Both the position numbers and the translations under genes were made by a program. This document shows, one piece after another, positions 27,411 through 36,104 of a stretch of DNA of 64,000 bases. Source of the stretch: Pseudomonas tolaasii NCPPB 2192 (GTDB lineage Bacteria > Pseudomonadota > Gammaproteobacteria > Pseudomonadales > Pseudomonadaceae); assembly GCF_002813445.1 (NCBI RefSeq), contig NZ_PHHD01000001.1, positions 4,526,001-4,590,000 on the forward strand, written 5' to 3'. Numbering within the stretch: the first letter of the stretch is position 1; each line of letters starts with the position of its first letter. The notes beneath the pieces were generated by a model, which was given only the letters and a program-made list of their open reading frames with translations, made no database searches and had not been told where the DNA came from.

Positions 27411-27800
27411 TCATCCCTGGCCAAACAGGTCGTGGGCGTCCAGCAGGCGGTAGGCAATTTCCGGGCGTTTTTCCAGGCCTCGGCGAATTGCGGCCGGGAT
27501 CGATTGCCGGGTCTTGCGGCACATGCCTGGCAGTTCGTCGATCACTATCTGAATGCCGCGCATGCTTCTGACTTCGGTGTGGCCTGGCGCGATATGCACG
27601 CGGATGCCCAACTGGTCGAACATCCGCTGTTGCATATGTTCCAGGTCTTGCAGGCTTTTGAGGTCTTCAAGGCGGTCGAGCAGGCGCTTTTCTTCCTGAC
27701 GTGTCAGCCCGAGGATGCGCACATCCGCGCCAGGCGCTTCAAGCAGTTGCTCGCGTTCGCAGACGCAAGCGCCGGGCGGGCAGGGTTGGCGAAGTGTCAT
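27411..27800 (-). CDS. hypothetical Cys-containing protein
   Basis: This 129-residue protein begins MTLRQPCPPGACVCERE, a closely spaced CPPGACVC motif that could bind metal. A charged helical stretch (LTRQEEKRLLDRLEDLKSLQD) and RRGLEKRPEIAYRLLDAHDLF follow. I do not recognise the family. GGAGG lies eight bases before the ATG. It begins 32 bp downstream of aroA on the same strand, so it is probably in its transcript. Confidence 0.7.
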   Translation of the reverse strand: MTLRQPCPPGACVCEREQLLEAPGADVRILGLTRQEEKRLLDRLEDLKSLQDLEHMQQRMFDQLGIRVHIAPGHTEVRSMRGIQIVIDELPGMCRKTRQSIPAAIRRGLEKRPEIAYRLLDAHDLFGQG

Positions 27801-27832
27801 GTGCTTTCCCTCCCCATCGCGGCGCTGGTGGT

Positions 27833-29089
27833 TCAGTAGCTCAGTGCAACCCCGAGGCTGCCCAGGGCGTTCCAGTACTCAGGGTAGGTCTTGGCTACGC
27901 AGTCCGGGTCCTGAATGCGGATACCCGAGACTTTCAGCCCCGCCAGGGCAAAGCACATGGCGATGCGATGATCGGCATGGGTGTCGATCAGCGCGCTGCA
28001 CGAGGTGCCGGCCAGCGCCGGGTCGCTTGCCACCAGCAGGTCATCGCCTTCAATGGTTGCCAGGCCCGGGCGGATTTCATTGAGGCCGTCATGCAGCGCT
28101 TGCACGCGGTCACATTCCTTGACGCGCAGGTTCGCCAGCTCAGTGAAACGCACCGGCGTGTTGTTGAACGCGGCGAGTACCGCCAGGGTCGGGATGGCGT
28201 CCTGCATCTGCGAGCCGACCACCGTGGCTTGCATGTTCGGGAACTGCGCGATCACGGCCTGGGCCTTGGCGTCCGGTTGGGTGAAGTCTTGCGCGGCGAC
28301 GCCGATGTCGATGTGCCCGCCGGTCAGCACTTCAGCGGCCCACAGGTAGGTGGCGGCCGAGGCGTCGGGTTCGATCAGGTAGTCATGGGCGGTGTAGCCG
28401 GTGGCCGCCACGCGCCAGGTGGTGTCGTCAACCGCTTCGACCTGCGCACCGAAGGCGCGCATGCAGTCCAGGGTCAGGTCCACGTAGCCACGGGCGCCGA
28501 TGTCCTTGCCGGTCAGCGCCACTTCAATCGGCGCCTCGCCGCAGGCAGCGAGCATCAGCAGGGCCGATACGTACTGGCTGGACAAGCCACCGTCAATCTC
28601 GAAACGCTTGGCCTGCACCTTGCCCACGCCATGTACGGTCACGGGCGGGCAGCCGGTCGGGCTGTCGACCTGAATGCCGTTCTGGCCGAGGGTGGTCAGC
28701 AGCGGGCCGATCGGGCGCTTTTGCATGTAGTCGTCGCCGGTCAGCACCACGGTGCCTTGCACGGTGGCCACGGCCGCAGTGAGAAAGCGCATGGCCGTGC
28801 CGGCGTTGCCGAGAAACAGCGGCTGTGCGGGCAGTTGCAGCTTGCCGGAGCCGGTCACGACGAAGGTGGTGTCGTCCGGCTCGTCGATGGTCACGCCCAT
28901 TTGGCGCAGGGCTACTGACATGTGGCGGGTGTCGTCGCTTTTCAGCGCACCGCTCAAACGGCTGGTGCCCTTGGCCAGGGCCGCCAGCAACAGGGCGCGG
29001 TTGGTAATGGATTTGGAGCCGGGGGGTGCGACCTTGCCTGTGAGGGGGAAATTGGGCGGTGTAACGGTCACGGTTTTCTGCGAACTCAA
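27833..29089 (-). CDS. aroA: 3-phosphoshikimate 1-carboxyvinyltransferase (stand-alone AroA)
   Basis: This 418-residue EPSP synthase joins PEP to shikimate-3-phosphate in the aromatic amino-acid pathway. Motifs are GSKSITNRALLLAAL, LGNAGTAMRFLTA (PEP and glyphosate site, class I-like), DGGLSSQYVSALLMLA and NLRVKECDRV. In Pseudomonas the main AroA is usually fused to TyrA, so this unfused gene is probably an additional copy. I take the TTG at 29089 as start: AGGAG lies nine bases before it and the protein begins at the conserved SSQKTVTV region. The longer frame to 29254 has an unlikely N-terminus. Confidence 0.88.
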   Translation of the reverse strand: MSSQKTVTVTPPNFPLTGKVAPPGSKSITNRALLLAALAKGTSRLSGALKSDDTRHMSVALRQMGVTIDEPDDTTFVVTGSGKLQLPAQPLFLGNAGTAMRFLTAAVATVQGTVVLTGDDYMQKRPIGPLLTTLGQNGIQVDSPTGCPPVTVHGVGKVQAKRFEIDGGLSSQYVSALLMLAACGEAPIEVALTGKDIGARGYVDLTLDCMRAFGAQVEAVDDTTWRVAATGYTAHDYLIEPDASAATYLWAAEVLTGGHIDIGVAAQDFTQPDAKAQAVIAQFPNMQATVVGSQMQDAIPTLAVLAAFNNTPVRFTELANLRVKECDRVQALHDGLNEIRPGLATIEGDDLLVASDPALAGTSCSALIDTHADHRIAMCFALAGLKVSGIRIQDPDCVAKTYPEYWNALGSLGVALSY

Positions 29090-29210
29090 GGTACAGGGCT
29101 CCTGATTCAAGGCACGATCGGCGGGCGGACCCGAATAATCGGGCAAAGCGGCGGTGCTTGTCGAGCGTGGGGTGGTAATGCGTGGGTTATTGGGTGTACA
29201 CCGGCCTGAT

Positions 29211-29234
29211 TGTGGGAGCTGGCTTGCCTGCGAT
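29211..29234. repeat. single REP half element
   Basis: TGTGGGAGCTGGCTTGCCTG is present once, without its inverted partner, upstream of aroA. It matches the arms of the paired elements elsewhere in the window. Confidence 0.8.
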
Positions 29235-29266
29235 GGCGGTCTGTCGGGGTACATATCCGTTTTTTT

Positions 29267-29440
29267 GGTGATGGCTGAGATTGATTCCGCCCTTACGGCG
29301 GGTCACTTTGCAAAAGCGGCAAAGTAACCAAAACGCTCTTGCCCCAACACTCGGCACCTCGCTCACGCTCGGTGTGCCCCCAAATCCCTGCCGAATTCCG
29401 GCCAGCGTGTTTTAACGGGGCGCCTGAGATCAAGATCAAG
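29267..29440. repeat. dispersed non-coding Pseudomonas repeat
   Basis: The stretch CGCCCTTACGGCGGGTCACT, then AAGCGGCAAAGTAACCAAAA, then GCTCTTGCCCCAACACTCGG and CGCTCACGCTCGG is of a repeated non-coding type I recall from Pseudomonas intergenic regions. It ends in a GATCAA tri-repeat. No gene is supported in it. Confidence 0.5.
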
Positions 29441-29465
29441 ATCAAAAGCCAGGGCAAAAGCCTAA

Positions 29466-30020
29466 TTATCGTTTTGCCAACCAGTAATCATGCAGCGCTC
29501 GCGCTGCCGGTTCGATTTCGCTGACGCGTTGTTGATGGGCGTTTACATCCAGGTCGGTGGGCAGTTCGAAGTTGTCCTGTTCGGCGCACCAGGAGATTTT
29601 CTCCAGTTGCGCGGCCTGTTCGGTGGGCATCTCTGGCCAGTTGCCGATGGCGGCGCCACGGATGTAGCCGAAGCACCATTCTTCGGCGAGTGTGACGACC
29701 TGGCCCTGATGCTCGGTGTCATCGAAGCGTGCCTTGAAGCCTTGCGCGTCGGTGGCCAGTTGCGCGGCGAGGGTGTTCATGTGGCGCACGCACAGTTCCA
29801 GGAAGCGCTGGGCTTCGTCGGCGCTTTCCCAGTTCGGGTTCTGCCCGCCGAAAATCCCCGGGAACCACTCGCCGACATCCACTTGCGCGGGGCTTGAGAC
29901 CAGTGCGGTGAAGTAGCCGTCGAGTTCGGCCAGGTTCAGCACGGAATGGTCGTCGCCGTACTTGAGCAGGGTGTCTTCGATGAATTCGTAATCGGCGGGG
30001 GCGAGGGGTTGGGCGTGCAT
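29466..30020 (-). CDS. UPF0149/YecA-family protein
   Basis: This 184-residue acidic protein starts MHAQPLAPADYEFIEDTLLKY and contains LNLAELDGYFTALVSSP and EEWCFGYIRGA, typical of the YgfB/YecA (UPF0149) family. The usual C-terminal SEC-C zinc motif of long YecA forms is missing. The function is not established. GGAA precedes the ATG. It lies 61 bp after the ClC gene on the same strand. Confidence 0.8.
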   Translation of the reverse strand: MHAQPLAPADYEFIEDTLLKYGDDHSVLNLAELDGYFTALVSSPAQVDVGEWFPGIFGGQNPNWESADEAQRFLELCVRHMNTLAAQLATDAQGFKARFDDTEHQGQVVTLAEEWCFGYIRGAAIGNWPEMPTEQAAQLEKISWCAEQDNFELPTDLDVNAHQQRVSEIEPAARALHDYWLAKR

Positions 30021-30081
30021 GGCGGTTCCTTTGAACGTCGAGCGCCGCTGGTGGGGCGGCTTAAAGCGCGAAGGATGGTAC

Positions 30082-31350
30082 TTAGGCCGGTTTTTTTCCA
30101 GCACTTTCCCGGTTCTGGCACCACTTGCTCACGCACATCGAGCCCACCACCGCCAGGATGATCGGCACCAGAAAGTCATGGTCGATACGCGTGAATTCGG
30201 CCACCAGCACAATCGCCGTCAACGGCATGCTCATGCTGGCGGCCAGGAACGCCGCCGCGCCGATGATCGCAAAGGCGCCCAGCGGAATGCCCGGCCACAC
30301 CAGGCTCCAGGCGCCGCCGAGGATGATCGCCAGCAGTGCGCCGTTGGCCAGCCCGGGCGTGAGCAGGCCGCCCTCGGCCCCCGCACGCAGGCTGCTGGCG
30401 GTGATCAGCACCTTCACCACCAGCAGCAACGCGGCCAGGCCAATGGTCAGTTCATTGTCGAAACCCAATTGCGCCGGGCCTTTGCCGTTGCCGAGGATTT
30501 GCGGCAGCAGCATGGCCAGCCCGCCGATGAGCGTGAAGTTGATCAACGACAGCACCGGCAAGCGCCAGCCGCGCGCTGCATTTGCCCGGGCGGCACCCAT
30601 CAGGCGGGTAAACCCGTACGCCGCCAGGCCGAACACCGGCCCGCACACCACGGCCCAGGCGATCAGCCTGGGGCTCAGTACAAAGTGCGGCACCACGTAT
30701 TGCGATTCCGCGCCCAAGCCGATCCATGCCACTGACGCTCCGATCGCCGACGTCGCCAGGGCAATGACCGCCGCCGGCCAACTGAACGCGCCCACCAGCA
30801 CTTCCAGCACAAACACCGCGCCGCCCAGGGGCACATTATAAACAGCAGCCAGGCCCGCACCGGCGCCGCAGGCGACGATCAGGCGATGCATCGGCGGCGT
30901 CAGCCGTGCGCGCTGCGACAGCCACGTAGCGGCCAGCGCGCCGACTTCCCGTGGCGCCACTTCACGCCCCAGTGGCGAGCCAAGGGCCACGGTGATGATT
31001 TGCAGCACAGCGTGGGCGAGGGTGGTCTTGGGCGGCATGATCGGCATCTTTTCCGACACCGCCTGCTTGATGCTCACCAGCGGGCGCCCATAGCGATAAA
31101 TCGTCCACCAGCCGAGCCCGGCCACCAGCCCGCAGATCACCAGCACCAGCAAGCGCCGTTCGGGCGCGGCCGCCGTCACACCCAGCAGGAAGGTTTCGTG
31201 GCTGACCAGGCTGTCGAGGCTGTAGCCGTAAGCCAAATGTTGTATGCCATGCAGCAGCAACGCCAGCAGCATCCCGCCCAGGCCTGCGCCGACGCCGGTC
31301 AGCACGACCACCAGGGCCAGAATCAACGATGAACGAAACGTGGACGGCAT
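30082..31350 (-). CDS. divergent ClC-family anion channel/transporter
   Basis: This 422-residue membrane protein has about ten to twelve hydrophobic segments. It carries a ClC-like GREVAPREVGAL (equivalent to GREGP, with the gating Glu), CGAGAGLAAVYNVPLGGAVFVLE, and GGLLTPGLANGALL. The first selectivity-filter motif GSGIP is not present at its expected place (RPLVSIKQAV instead), so ion selectivity may differ from chloride. It has no cytoplasmic CBS domains. GGAG precedes the ATG at 31350. An upstream in-frame start at 31446 adds an unlikely N-terminus. Confidence 0.82.
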   Translation of the reverse strand: MPSTFRSSLILALVVVLTGVGAGLGGMLLALLLHGIQHLAYGYSLDSLVSHETFLLGVTAAAPERRLLVLVICGLVAGLGWWTIYRYGRPLVSIKQAVSEKMPIMPPKTTLAHAVLQIITVALGSPLGREVAPREVGALAATWLSQRARLTPPMHRLIVACGAGAGLAAVYNVPLGGAVFVLEVLVGAFSWPAAVIALATSAIGASVAWIGLGAESQYVVPHFVLSPRLIAWAVVCGPVFGLAAYGFTRLMGAARANAARGWRLPVLSLINFTLIGGLAMLLPQILGNGKGPAQLGFDNELTIGLAALLLVVKVLITASSLRAGAEGGLLTPGLANGALLAIILGGAWSLVWPGIPLGAFAIIGAAAFLAASMSMPLTAIVLVAEFTRIDHDFLVPIILAVVGSMCVSKWCQNRESAGKKPA

Positions 31351-31542
31351 AAACGGCTCCAGGCAATGGCCCTGATTGTATAGCCGATAAGTTGCGGCTC
31401 CGGCGTGAAATGTATCGGCGCCCCATGAAGCCTTCGCCCACAACATTTCATTACGTTTGCCAGTCCCGTTTTTGGCCGATGCGCCGTCACACTCCCTTGT
31501 TATAGTTCTGGCCTTATCACTCGCCAGTCAGGGAACACTGCC

Positions 31543-32355
31543 ATGTCCGAATACCAAGCCTTCGTCGTCGAACTCACCGGAAACGTTGCCCATGTGCAGA
31601 TCAACCGCCCGGAAAAGATCAACGCCATGAACGCGGCGTTCTGGACCGAAATCATCGACATCTTCCAGTGGGTCGAAGACACCGATGCCGTACGCGCCGT
31701 GGTGCTCAGCGGGGCCGGCAAGCATTTTTCTTCCGGCATTGACCTGATGATGCTGGCTTCGGTGGCCAACGAGTTCGGCAAGGACGTGGGCCGCAACGCG
31801 CGCCTGCTGCGGCGCAAAATCCTTGAGCTGCAAGCTTCGTTCAACGCCGTGGACAGCTGCCGCAAACCTGTACTGGCGGCGATTCAGGGCTATTGCATCG
31901 GCGGCGCCATCGACCTGATCAGCGCCTGCGACATGCGCTACGCCGCCGAGGGTGCGCAGTTTTCGATCAAGGAAATCGATATCGGCATGGCCGCCGACGT
32001 CGGCACCCTGCAACGCCTGCCGCGCATTATCGGCGACGGCATGCTGCGTGAGCTGGCTTACACGGGCCGCCAATTTGGTGCCGAGGAAGCGCGCAACATC
32101 GGCCTGGTCAATCGCGTGTATGCCGATCAGGAAAGCCTGTTGGCCGGGGTGATGGAAATCGCCCATGAAATCGCCGCCAAATCGCCGATTGCCGTGACCG
32201 GCACCAAGGCCATGGTCAGCTACATGCGTGACCATACGGTCAAAGATGGTCTGGAATACGTTGCCACCTGGAACTCGGCTATGTTGCAATCCAACGACCT
32301 GCGCGTGGCCATCGCGGCCCATATGAGCAAGCAGAAACCCGAATTCGTGGATTGA
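31543..32355 (+). CDS. crotonase, dienoyl-CoA isomerase-like
   Basis: This 270-residue enoyl-CoA hydratase/isomerase superfamily member has the oxyanion-hole strands HFSSGIDLMML and IQGYCIGGAIDLISACDMR. The stretch FSIKEIDIGMAADVGTLQRL carries the acidic residues seen in delta3,5-delta2,4-dienoyl-CoA isomerases (ECH1), which help degrade unsaturated fatty acids. nudC begins only 5 bp after its stop, so the two are co-transcribed. AGGGAA precedes the ATG. Confidence 0.85.
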   Translation: MSEYQAFVVELTGNVAHVQINRPEKINAMNAAFWTEIIDIFQWVEDTDAVRAVVLSGAGKHFSSGIDLMMLASVANEFGKDVGRNARLLRRKILELQASFNAVDSCRKPVLAAIQGYCIGGAIDLISACDMRYAAEGAQFSIKEIDIGMAADVGTLQRLPRIIGDGMLRELAYTGRQFGAEEARNIGLVNRVYADQESLLAGVMEIAHEIAAKSPIAVTGTKAMVSYMRDHTVKDGLEYVATWNSAMLQSNDLRVAIAAHMSKQKPEFVD

Positions 32356-32360
32356 CTGAC

Positions 32361-33194
32361 ATGACCCCAGGCTGGATTACCACAACGCTGCTGGACAACG
32401 ACGCCCCCGGCGGCTGGGCCGTGGCCCGCAGCCGCGAAGGCTTTTTGCATGACACCAATGGCCCGCTGTTCCCCAGGGAGTGGCTCAAGCGCCAGGACCT
32501 GCCGGTGTTCGCCGAGCACGGTATCGGCCACCTCGACGGCGAGCCGGTGTACCTGCTGGAGTTGGACGCCGCCGCCCATGTGGAAGGCTGCAGCTGGCAG
32601 GGCCTGCGCGCCTTCATGCTGCAAGGCGACCACACGCTGTACAAAGTGCTGGGCTACGCGGCGCAGATCGGCACCTGGGCGCGGGAACACCGGTTCTGCG
32701 GCAGTTGCGGCCAGGCCATGGTCCAGGTGCCGCGCGAGCGTGCGATGTATTGCCAGGCGTGCGACCTGCGCAGCTACCCACGGATTTCACCGAGCATGAT
32801 CGTGCTGGTGACCCGTGGCGACGAAATCCTGCTGGCGCGCTCGCCGCGTTTTGTCACTGGCGTCTACAGCACCCTGGCCGGGTTCGCCGAGCCGGGTGAG
32901 TCGGCCGAAGACTGCCTGATTCGCGAAGTGCGCGAAGAAGTGCAGGTGGAGGTCAAGAACATCCAGTACATGGGCAGTCAGTGCTGGCCGTTCCCGCATT
33001 CGATGATGCTGGGCTTCCACGCCGAATATGCCGGCGGCGACATCGTGCCCCAGGCCGACGAGATCGAGGACGCGCAGTGGTTCAACATCCACGACCTGCC
33101 GCCGTTGCCGGCGTCACGTTCGATTGCGCGTTACCTGATCGACCTCTACTTGGCGCGCCGCTTAGGCCACGCTGAACCAGTGCTGCCAGGCTAG
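32361..33194 (+). CDS. nudC: NADH pyrophosphatase / RNA-decapping Nudix hydrolase NudC
   Basis: This 277-residue protein has a four-Cys zinc ribbon (FCGSCGQ, then YCQACDLR) and a Nudix box (GFAEPGESAEDCLIREVREE). The NudC signature SQCWPFPHSMMLGF, close to the usual SQPWPFP, follows. It hydrolyses NADH and removes NAD caps from RNA. The ATG at 32361 is 5 bp after the crotonase stop. Its 3' end overlaps the convergent TSUP gene by 33 bp. Confidence 0.93.
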   Translation: MTPGWITTTLLDNDAPGGWAVARSREGFLHDTNGPLFPREWLKRQDLPVFAEHGIGHLDGEPVYLLELDAAAHVEGCSWQGLRAFMLQGDHTLYKVLGYAAQIGTWAREHRFCGSCGQAMVQVPRERAMYCQACDLRSYPRISPSMIVLVTRGDEILLARSPRFVTGVYSTLAGFAEPGESAEDCLIREVREEVQVEVKNIQYMGSQCWPFPHSMMLGFHAEYAGGDIVPQADEIEDAQWFNIHDLPPLPASRSIARYLIDLYLARRLGHAEPVLPG

Positions 33195-33941
33195 GCGCAC
33201 GGTCAGGCCGAGGACTACGGTGATAAACACCGGGCGAATGAATTTGGCGCCGCCGCTGATAGCGCTGCGTGCGCCAAAAAACGCGCCACACATCACCGAA
33301 ACGCCCATCGCCAGGCCGACGATCCAGTCCACCGAACCATTGATGATGAACACCGTCAGCGCGCCCGCGTTGCTGACGAAGTTCATGCTGCGCGCCACGC
33401 CGCTGGCTTTGACCAGGTCGATGGGGTGCAGCAGCATCGTGCTGACGGTCCAGAACGCGCCCGTGCCGGGGCCCGCCACGCCGTCGTAGAAGCCCAGGCC
33501 AAAGCCCTGGGTGGATTGCCATTTCTTCTTGATCGGTGCCTCGGCGTCCAGCGGCGCCTTGGGCGTGCCGCCGAACAGCAGATAGACGCCACAGGCGAAG
33601 ACAATCACCGGGAGCATTTTGTTGAGGGTTTCGGCGGGCAGGTAATGGGCGACGATTGCGCCACTCAGTGCACCAATCAGCGTGCCGACGATGGCGTGCA
33701 CCCATTGGCGCGGGTGGAACAGCTTGCGCCGATAGAAGGTGAAACTGGCGGTGGCCGAGCCGAAGGTGGAACTCAGTTTGTTGGTGCCCAGTACCAGGTG
33801 CGGTGGCATGCCTGCGGTGAGCAGGGCCGGGGTGGTCAGCAGGCCGCCGCCGCCGGCGATGGCGTCGATGAAACCGGCGATAAAGGCGACAAAGGCCAGG
33901 ATGGCCAGGGTGGTGAGGTCAACGCTGAGTTCGAAGGGCAT
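33162..33941 (-). CDS. TSUP (TauE/SafE) family membrane permease
   Basis: This 259-residue protein has seven to eight hydrophobic helices. The duplicated half motif appears as FIAGFIDAIAGGGGLLTTPALLTAGMP near the start and GFYDGVAGPGTGAFWTV in the second half, typical of TSUP anion exporters for sulfite, sulfoacetate and similar ions. The substrate is unknown. I chose MPFELSVD as the start; an in-frame ATG at 33998 is possible but leads with a non-membrane tail. Its 3' end overlaps nudC. Confidence 0.85.
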   Translation of the reverse strand: MPFELSVDLTTLAILAFVAFIAGFIDAIAGGGGLLTTPALLTAGMPPHLVLGTNKLSSTFGSATASFTFYRRKLFHPRQWVHAIVGTLIGALSGAIVAHYLPAETLNKMLPVIVFACGVYLLFGGTPKAPLDAEAPIKKKWQSTQGFGLGFYDGVAGPGTGAFWTVSTMLLHPIDLVKASGVARSMNFVSNAGALTVFIINGSVDWIVGLAMGVSVMCGAFFGARSAISGGAKFIRPVFITVVLGLTVRLAWQHWFSVA

Positions 33942-34026
33942 GGGCAGGCTTATTATTGGCAGAGTGCGCAGCGAAGGGGCTGCGCCAAAGGCCGCCATCT
34001 TACTCGCCAGCTGTATGGAGTTCCAA

Positions 34027-34129
34027 TGTGGGAGCTGGCTTGTGTGGGAGCTGGCTTGCCTGCGATAGCATCACTGCGGTGCAACTGACATACCGAGCTG
34101 TCTGCATCGCAGGCAAGCCAGCTCCCACA
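34027..34129. repeat. REPIN-like inverted pair with a duplicated left end
   Basis: TGTGGGAGCTGGCTTG occurs twice in tandem at the left end and is inverted at the right end (AGGCAAGCCAGCTCCCACA). The doubling suggests slippage or a nested insertion of the repeat. It lies between the TSUP gene and pcs. Confidence 0.85.
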
Positions 34130-34131
34130 TT

Positions 34132-34848
34132 TTATTTATGGGTGCCCAGCCACTCCAGCGCCGTACGCCACACACAAATCCCCAGGAAATACGCCGACAT
34201 CAGCGACCACAATCCAAATGTCCACGGGTTGGTATTCGGGTAATCCACCACCATCAAAAAGCTGCACAGCAACCAGATGGTGGTCACCGCGATGTTGATC
34301 GGCATGAAGCGCTTGACCCGAAACGGGTGTAAAAACTTCATTGGCGTGACGGTCAGCAGCGCCAGGCCGATCACGGTTGCCAACGTTACCCAGGCTTCAG
34401 GCTGGATGATGTACACGCACAAGGCGACCACATTCCATGCCGCCGGAAAGCCGACGAAGTAGTTGTCCTTGCTCTTCATGTTCACATTGCAGAAGCAGAA
34501 CAGCGAGGACACCAGGATCACCGACACGGTAAACAGGTGGGTAAAGTCCGGCAGGTCGATATAGCGGTAGATAAACAGCGCAGGGATGAACACGTAGGTC
34601 AGGTAGTCGATCACCAGGTCCAGCACCGAGCCGTCGAAGCTGGGCAAGACCGTGCTGACATTGACCCGCCGCGCGAGGGAACCGTCGACGCCATCGACCA
34701 CCAGCGCCAGGCCCAGCCACAACAGGCAGGCCTTGGGCGAGTTTTCCAGCAGCGCCAGGGTGGCCAGGAAGGCCAGCACCACACCGGTGGCGGTGAAGCC
34801 GTGGGCGCCCCAGGCTTTGAGTCTGGCTACATGCAGGGTCGATATCAC
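34132..34848 (-). CDS. pcs: phosphatidylcholine synthase
   Basis: This 238-residue membrane protein condenses CDP-diacylglycerol with choline to give phosphatidylcholine. It has the CDP-alcohol phosphotransferase motif DGVDGSLARR, then SFDGSVLDLVIDY, and about eight hydrophobic helices. Length matches P. aeruginosa Pcs. The start is a GTG at 34848 with GGAG eight bases upstream. The ATG-started frame reaching 34968 adds 40 non-conserved residues. It ends 3 bp from a REP-type repeat. Confidence 0.92.
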   Translation of the reverse strand: MISTLHVARLKAWGAHGFTATGVVLAFLATLALLENSPKACLLWLGLALVVDGVDGSLARRVNVSTVLPSFDGSVLDLVIDYLTYVFIPALFIYRYIDLPDFTHLFTVSVILVSSLFCFCNVNMKSKDNYFVGFPAAWNVVALCVYIIQPEAWVTLATVIGLALLTVTPMKFLHPFRVKRFMPINIAVTTIWLLCSFLMVVDYPNTNPWTFGLWSLMSAYFLGICVWRTALEWLGTHK

Positions 34849-34983
34849 GGGCGGTTCTCCAAAAAGGTGAAACGGGGCAGCCGACAACGTAACGCCGTCG
34901 AGTCTGGCCGGGGAATGCAGGTATCGACCGGGAAGGGGGTAATAAGGTTCACCGCCCCGGTGTATCACTTAGCGTAGCAAGCG

Positions 34984-35913
34984 TCAGGCGTTTCGGCATC
35001 TGCCCTGACGGAACACCAAGGCTTTCAAACCGCTTTGCGGGTCAATATCAGGAAATTCCGGCGGGTTTTCCAGCCGCTCCACAAAGTGCAGGCCCGGTGC
35101 TTCGCGGGTGACGCCGTCAATCAGGAAGTCTTCACCGAAGGCCGGGTCGTTCATGCAGGCCAATACTGTGCCGTGCGCGGTGAGCAAATCCGGCAGGCGA
35201 CGCAGCACGCGCTGATAGTCCTTGGTCAGCAAAAAACTGCCTTTCTGGAAGGACGGCGGGTCGATGATCACCAGATCATAAGGGCCGCTGTTGGTGACTT
35301 TTGCCCAGGACTTGAACAGGTCATGGCCCAGAAAGCTGACCTTGCTCAGGTCGTGACCGTTCAGGCGATGGTTGTCGCGGCCCCGGCTCAGGGCGCCACG
35401 GGCCATGTCGAGGTTCACGACGTGGTCGGCACCGCCTTCAATCGCCGCCACCGAGAACCCGCAAGTGTAGGCGAACAGGTTAAGCACGCGTTGCCCCTCG
35501 GCCTGCTCACGCACCCAGTTGCGGCCGTAGCGCATGTCGAGGAACAGCCCGCTGTTCTGTTTTTTACCCAGGTCGATCAGGTAACGCAGGCCGCCTTCGG
35601 TGATGGTCAGCTCATCCACGGCTTCACCGCACAGCCATTCGGTGGTGCTTTGCGGCAGGTAGCGGTGTTGCAAGGCGACGGTGTAAGCGCCGAACCCGGT
35701 TTGCAACAGGTGTTTCAGGGCGTCGAGCGGCGCAGGCTCGGGCTCCTTGAAGAGCGAGACCAGCACCACGCCTTGCAACCAGTCTACGGTCAACTGCTCC
35801 AGCCCCGGCCAGCAGCGACCACGGCCGTGAAACAGGCGGCGGGTTTCGGCCGGCGGGTTGGCCAGAACGGTGAGCAAGTGGGCGTGCAGGGTGGCGAGGG
35901 CGTCCGGGTTCAT
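34984..35913 (-). CDS. class I SAM-dependent methyltransferase (RlmI/YccW-like)
   Basis: This 309-residue protein has a methyltransferase domain of the PF10672/RlmI type: SAM motif VLNLFAYTCGFSVAAIEGGA near residue 150, acidic LDMARGALSRGRDNHRLNG, and the catalytic DLVIIDPPSFQKGSF. It lacks the N-terminal PUA domain of E. coli RlmI, so it is a shorter paralogue. It probably methylates rRNA or another RNA, but the target is unknown. A palindrome lies 37 bp before the start. Confidence 0.85.
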   Translation of the reverse strand: MNPDALATLHAHLLTVLANPPAETRRLFHGRGRCWPGLEQLTVDWLQGVVLVSLFKEPEPAPLDALKHLLQTGFGAYTVALQHRYLPQSTTEWLCGEAVDELTITEGGLRYLIDLGKKQNSGLFLDMRYGRNWVREQAEGQRVLNLFAYTCGFSVAAIEGGADHVVNLDMARGALSRGRDNHRLNGHDLSKVSFLGHDLFKSWAKVTNSGPYDLVIIDPPSFQKGSFLLTKDYQRVLRRLPDLLTAHGTVLACMNDPAFGEDFLIDGVTREAPGLHFVERLENPPEFPDIDPQSGLKALVFRQGRCRNA

Positions 35914-35949
35914 CGTTAAACGTCAGTCATTGAGCGGGCGGCATTTTAA

Positions 35950-35968
35950 ACACAGTTGCGCACTGTGT
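35950..35968. promoter_or_regulatory. palindrome upstream of the methyltransferase gene
   Basis: ACACAGT-TGCGC-ACTGTGT is a perfect seven-base dyad 37 bp before the minus-strand start codon at 35913. It could be a repressor site or an RNA hairpin in the leader. Confidence 0.4.
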
Positions 35969-36039
35969 GGGCATCGAAGCACAACGTGCTGGCGAAAAGA
36001 CCTTTTGCAGTGATTCATGCTCAAATTCATGAAAACTGC

Positions 36040-36053
36040 GCCTGATATCAGGC
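36040..36053. promoter_or_regulatory. 14-bp perfect palindrome upstream of the E1 gene
   Basis: GCCTGATATCAGGC is fully self-complementary and lies 51 bp before the ATG of the pyruvate dehydrogenase E1 paralogue. A second dyad TCATG/CATGA lies just upstream at 36015-36032. This suggests a specific operator, but the binding protein is unknown. Confidence 0.45.
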
Positions 36054-36104
36054 AAAAAATCCTTTGGCACCGCCATAAACTGGAAAAAAAGCCCGGAGGT
36101 GCCC

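Noticed and set aside
29339..29524. 61-codon ORF in the gap upstream of the YecA-family gene
   Set aside because: It lies in a dispersed non-coding repeat, has no ribosome binding site and overlaps the real minus-strand gene.
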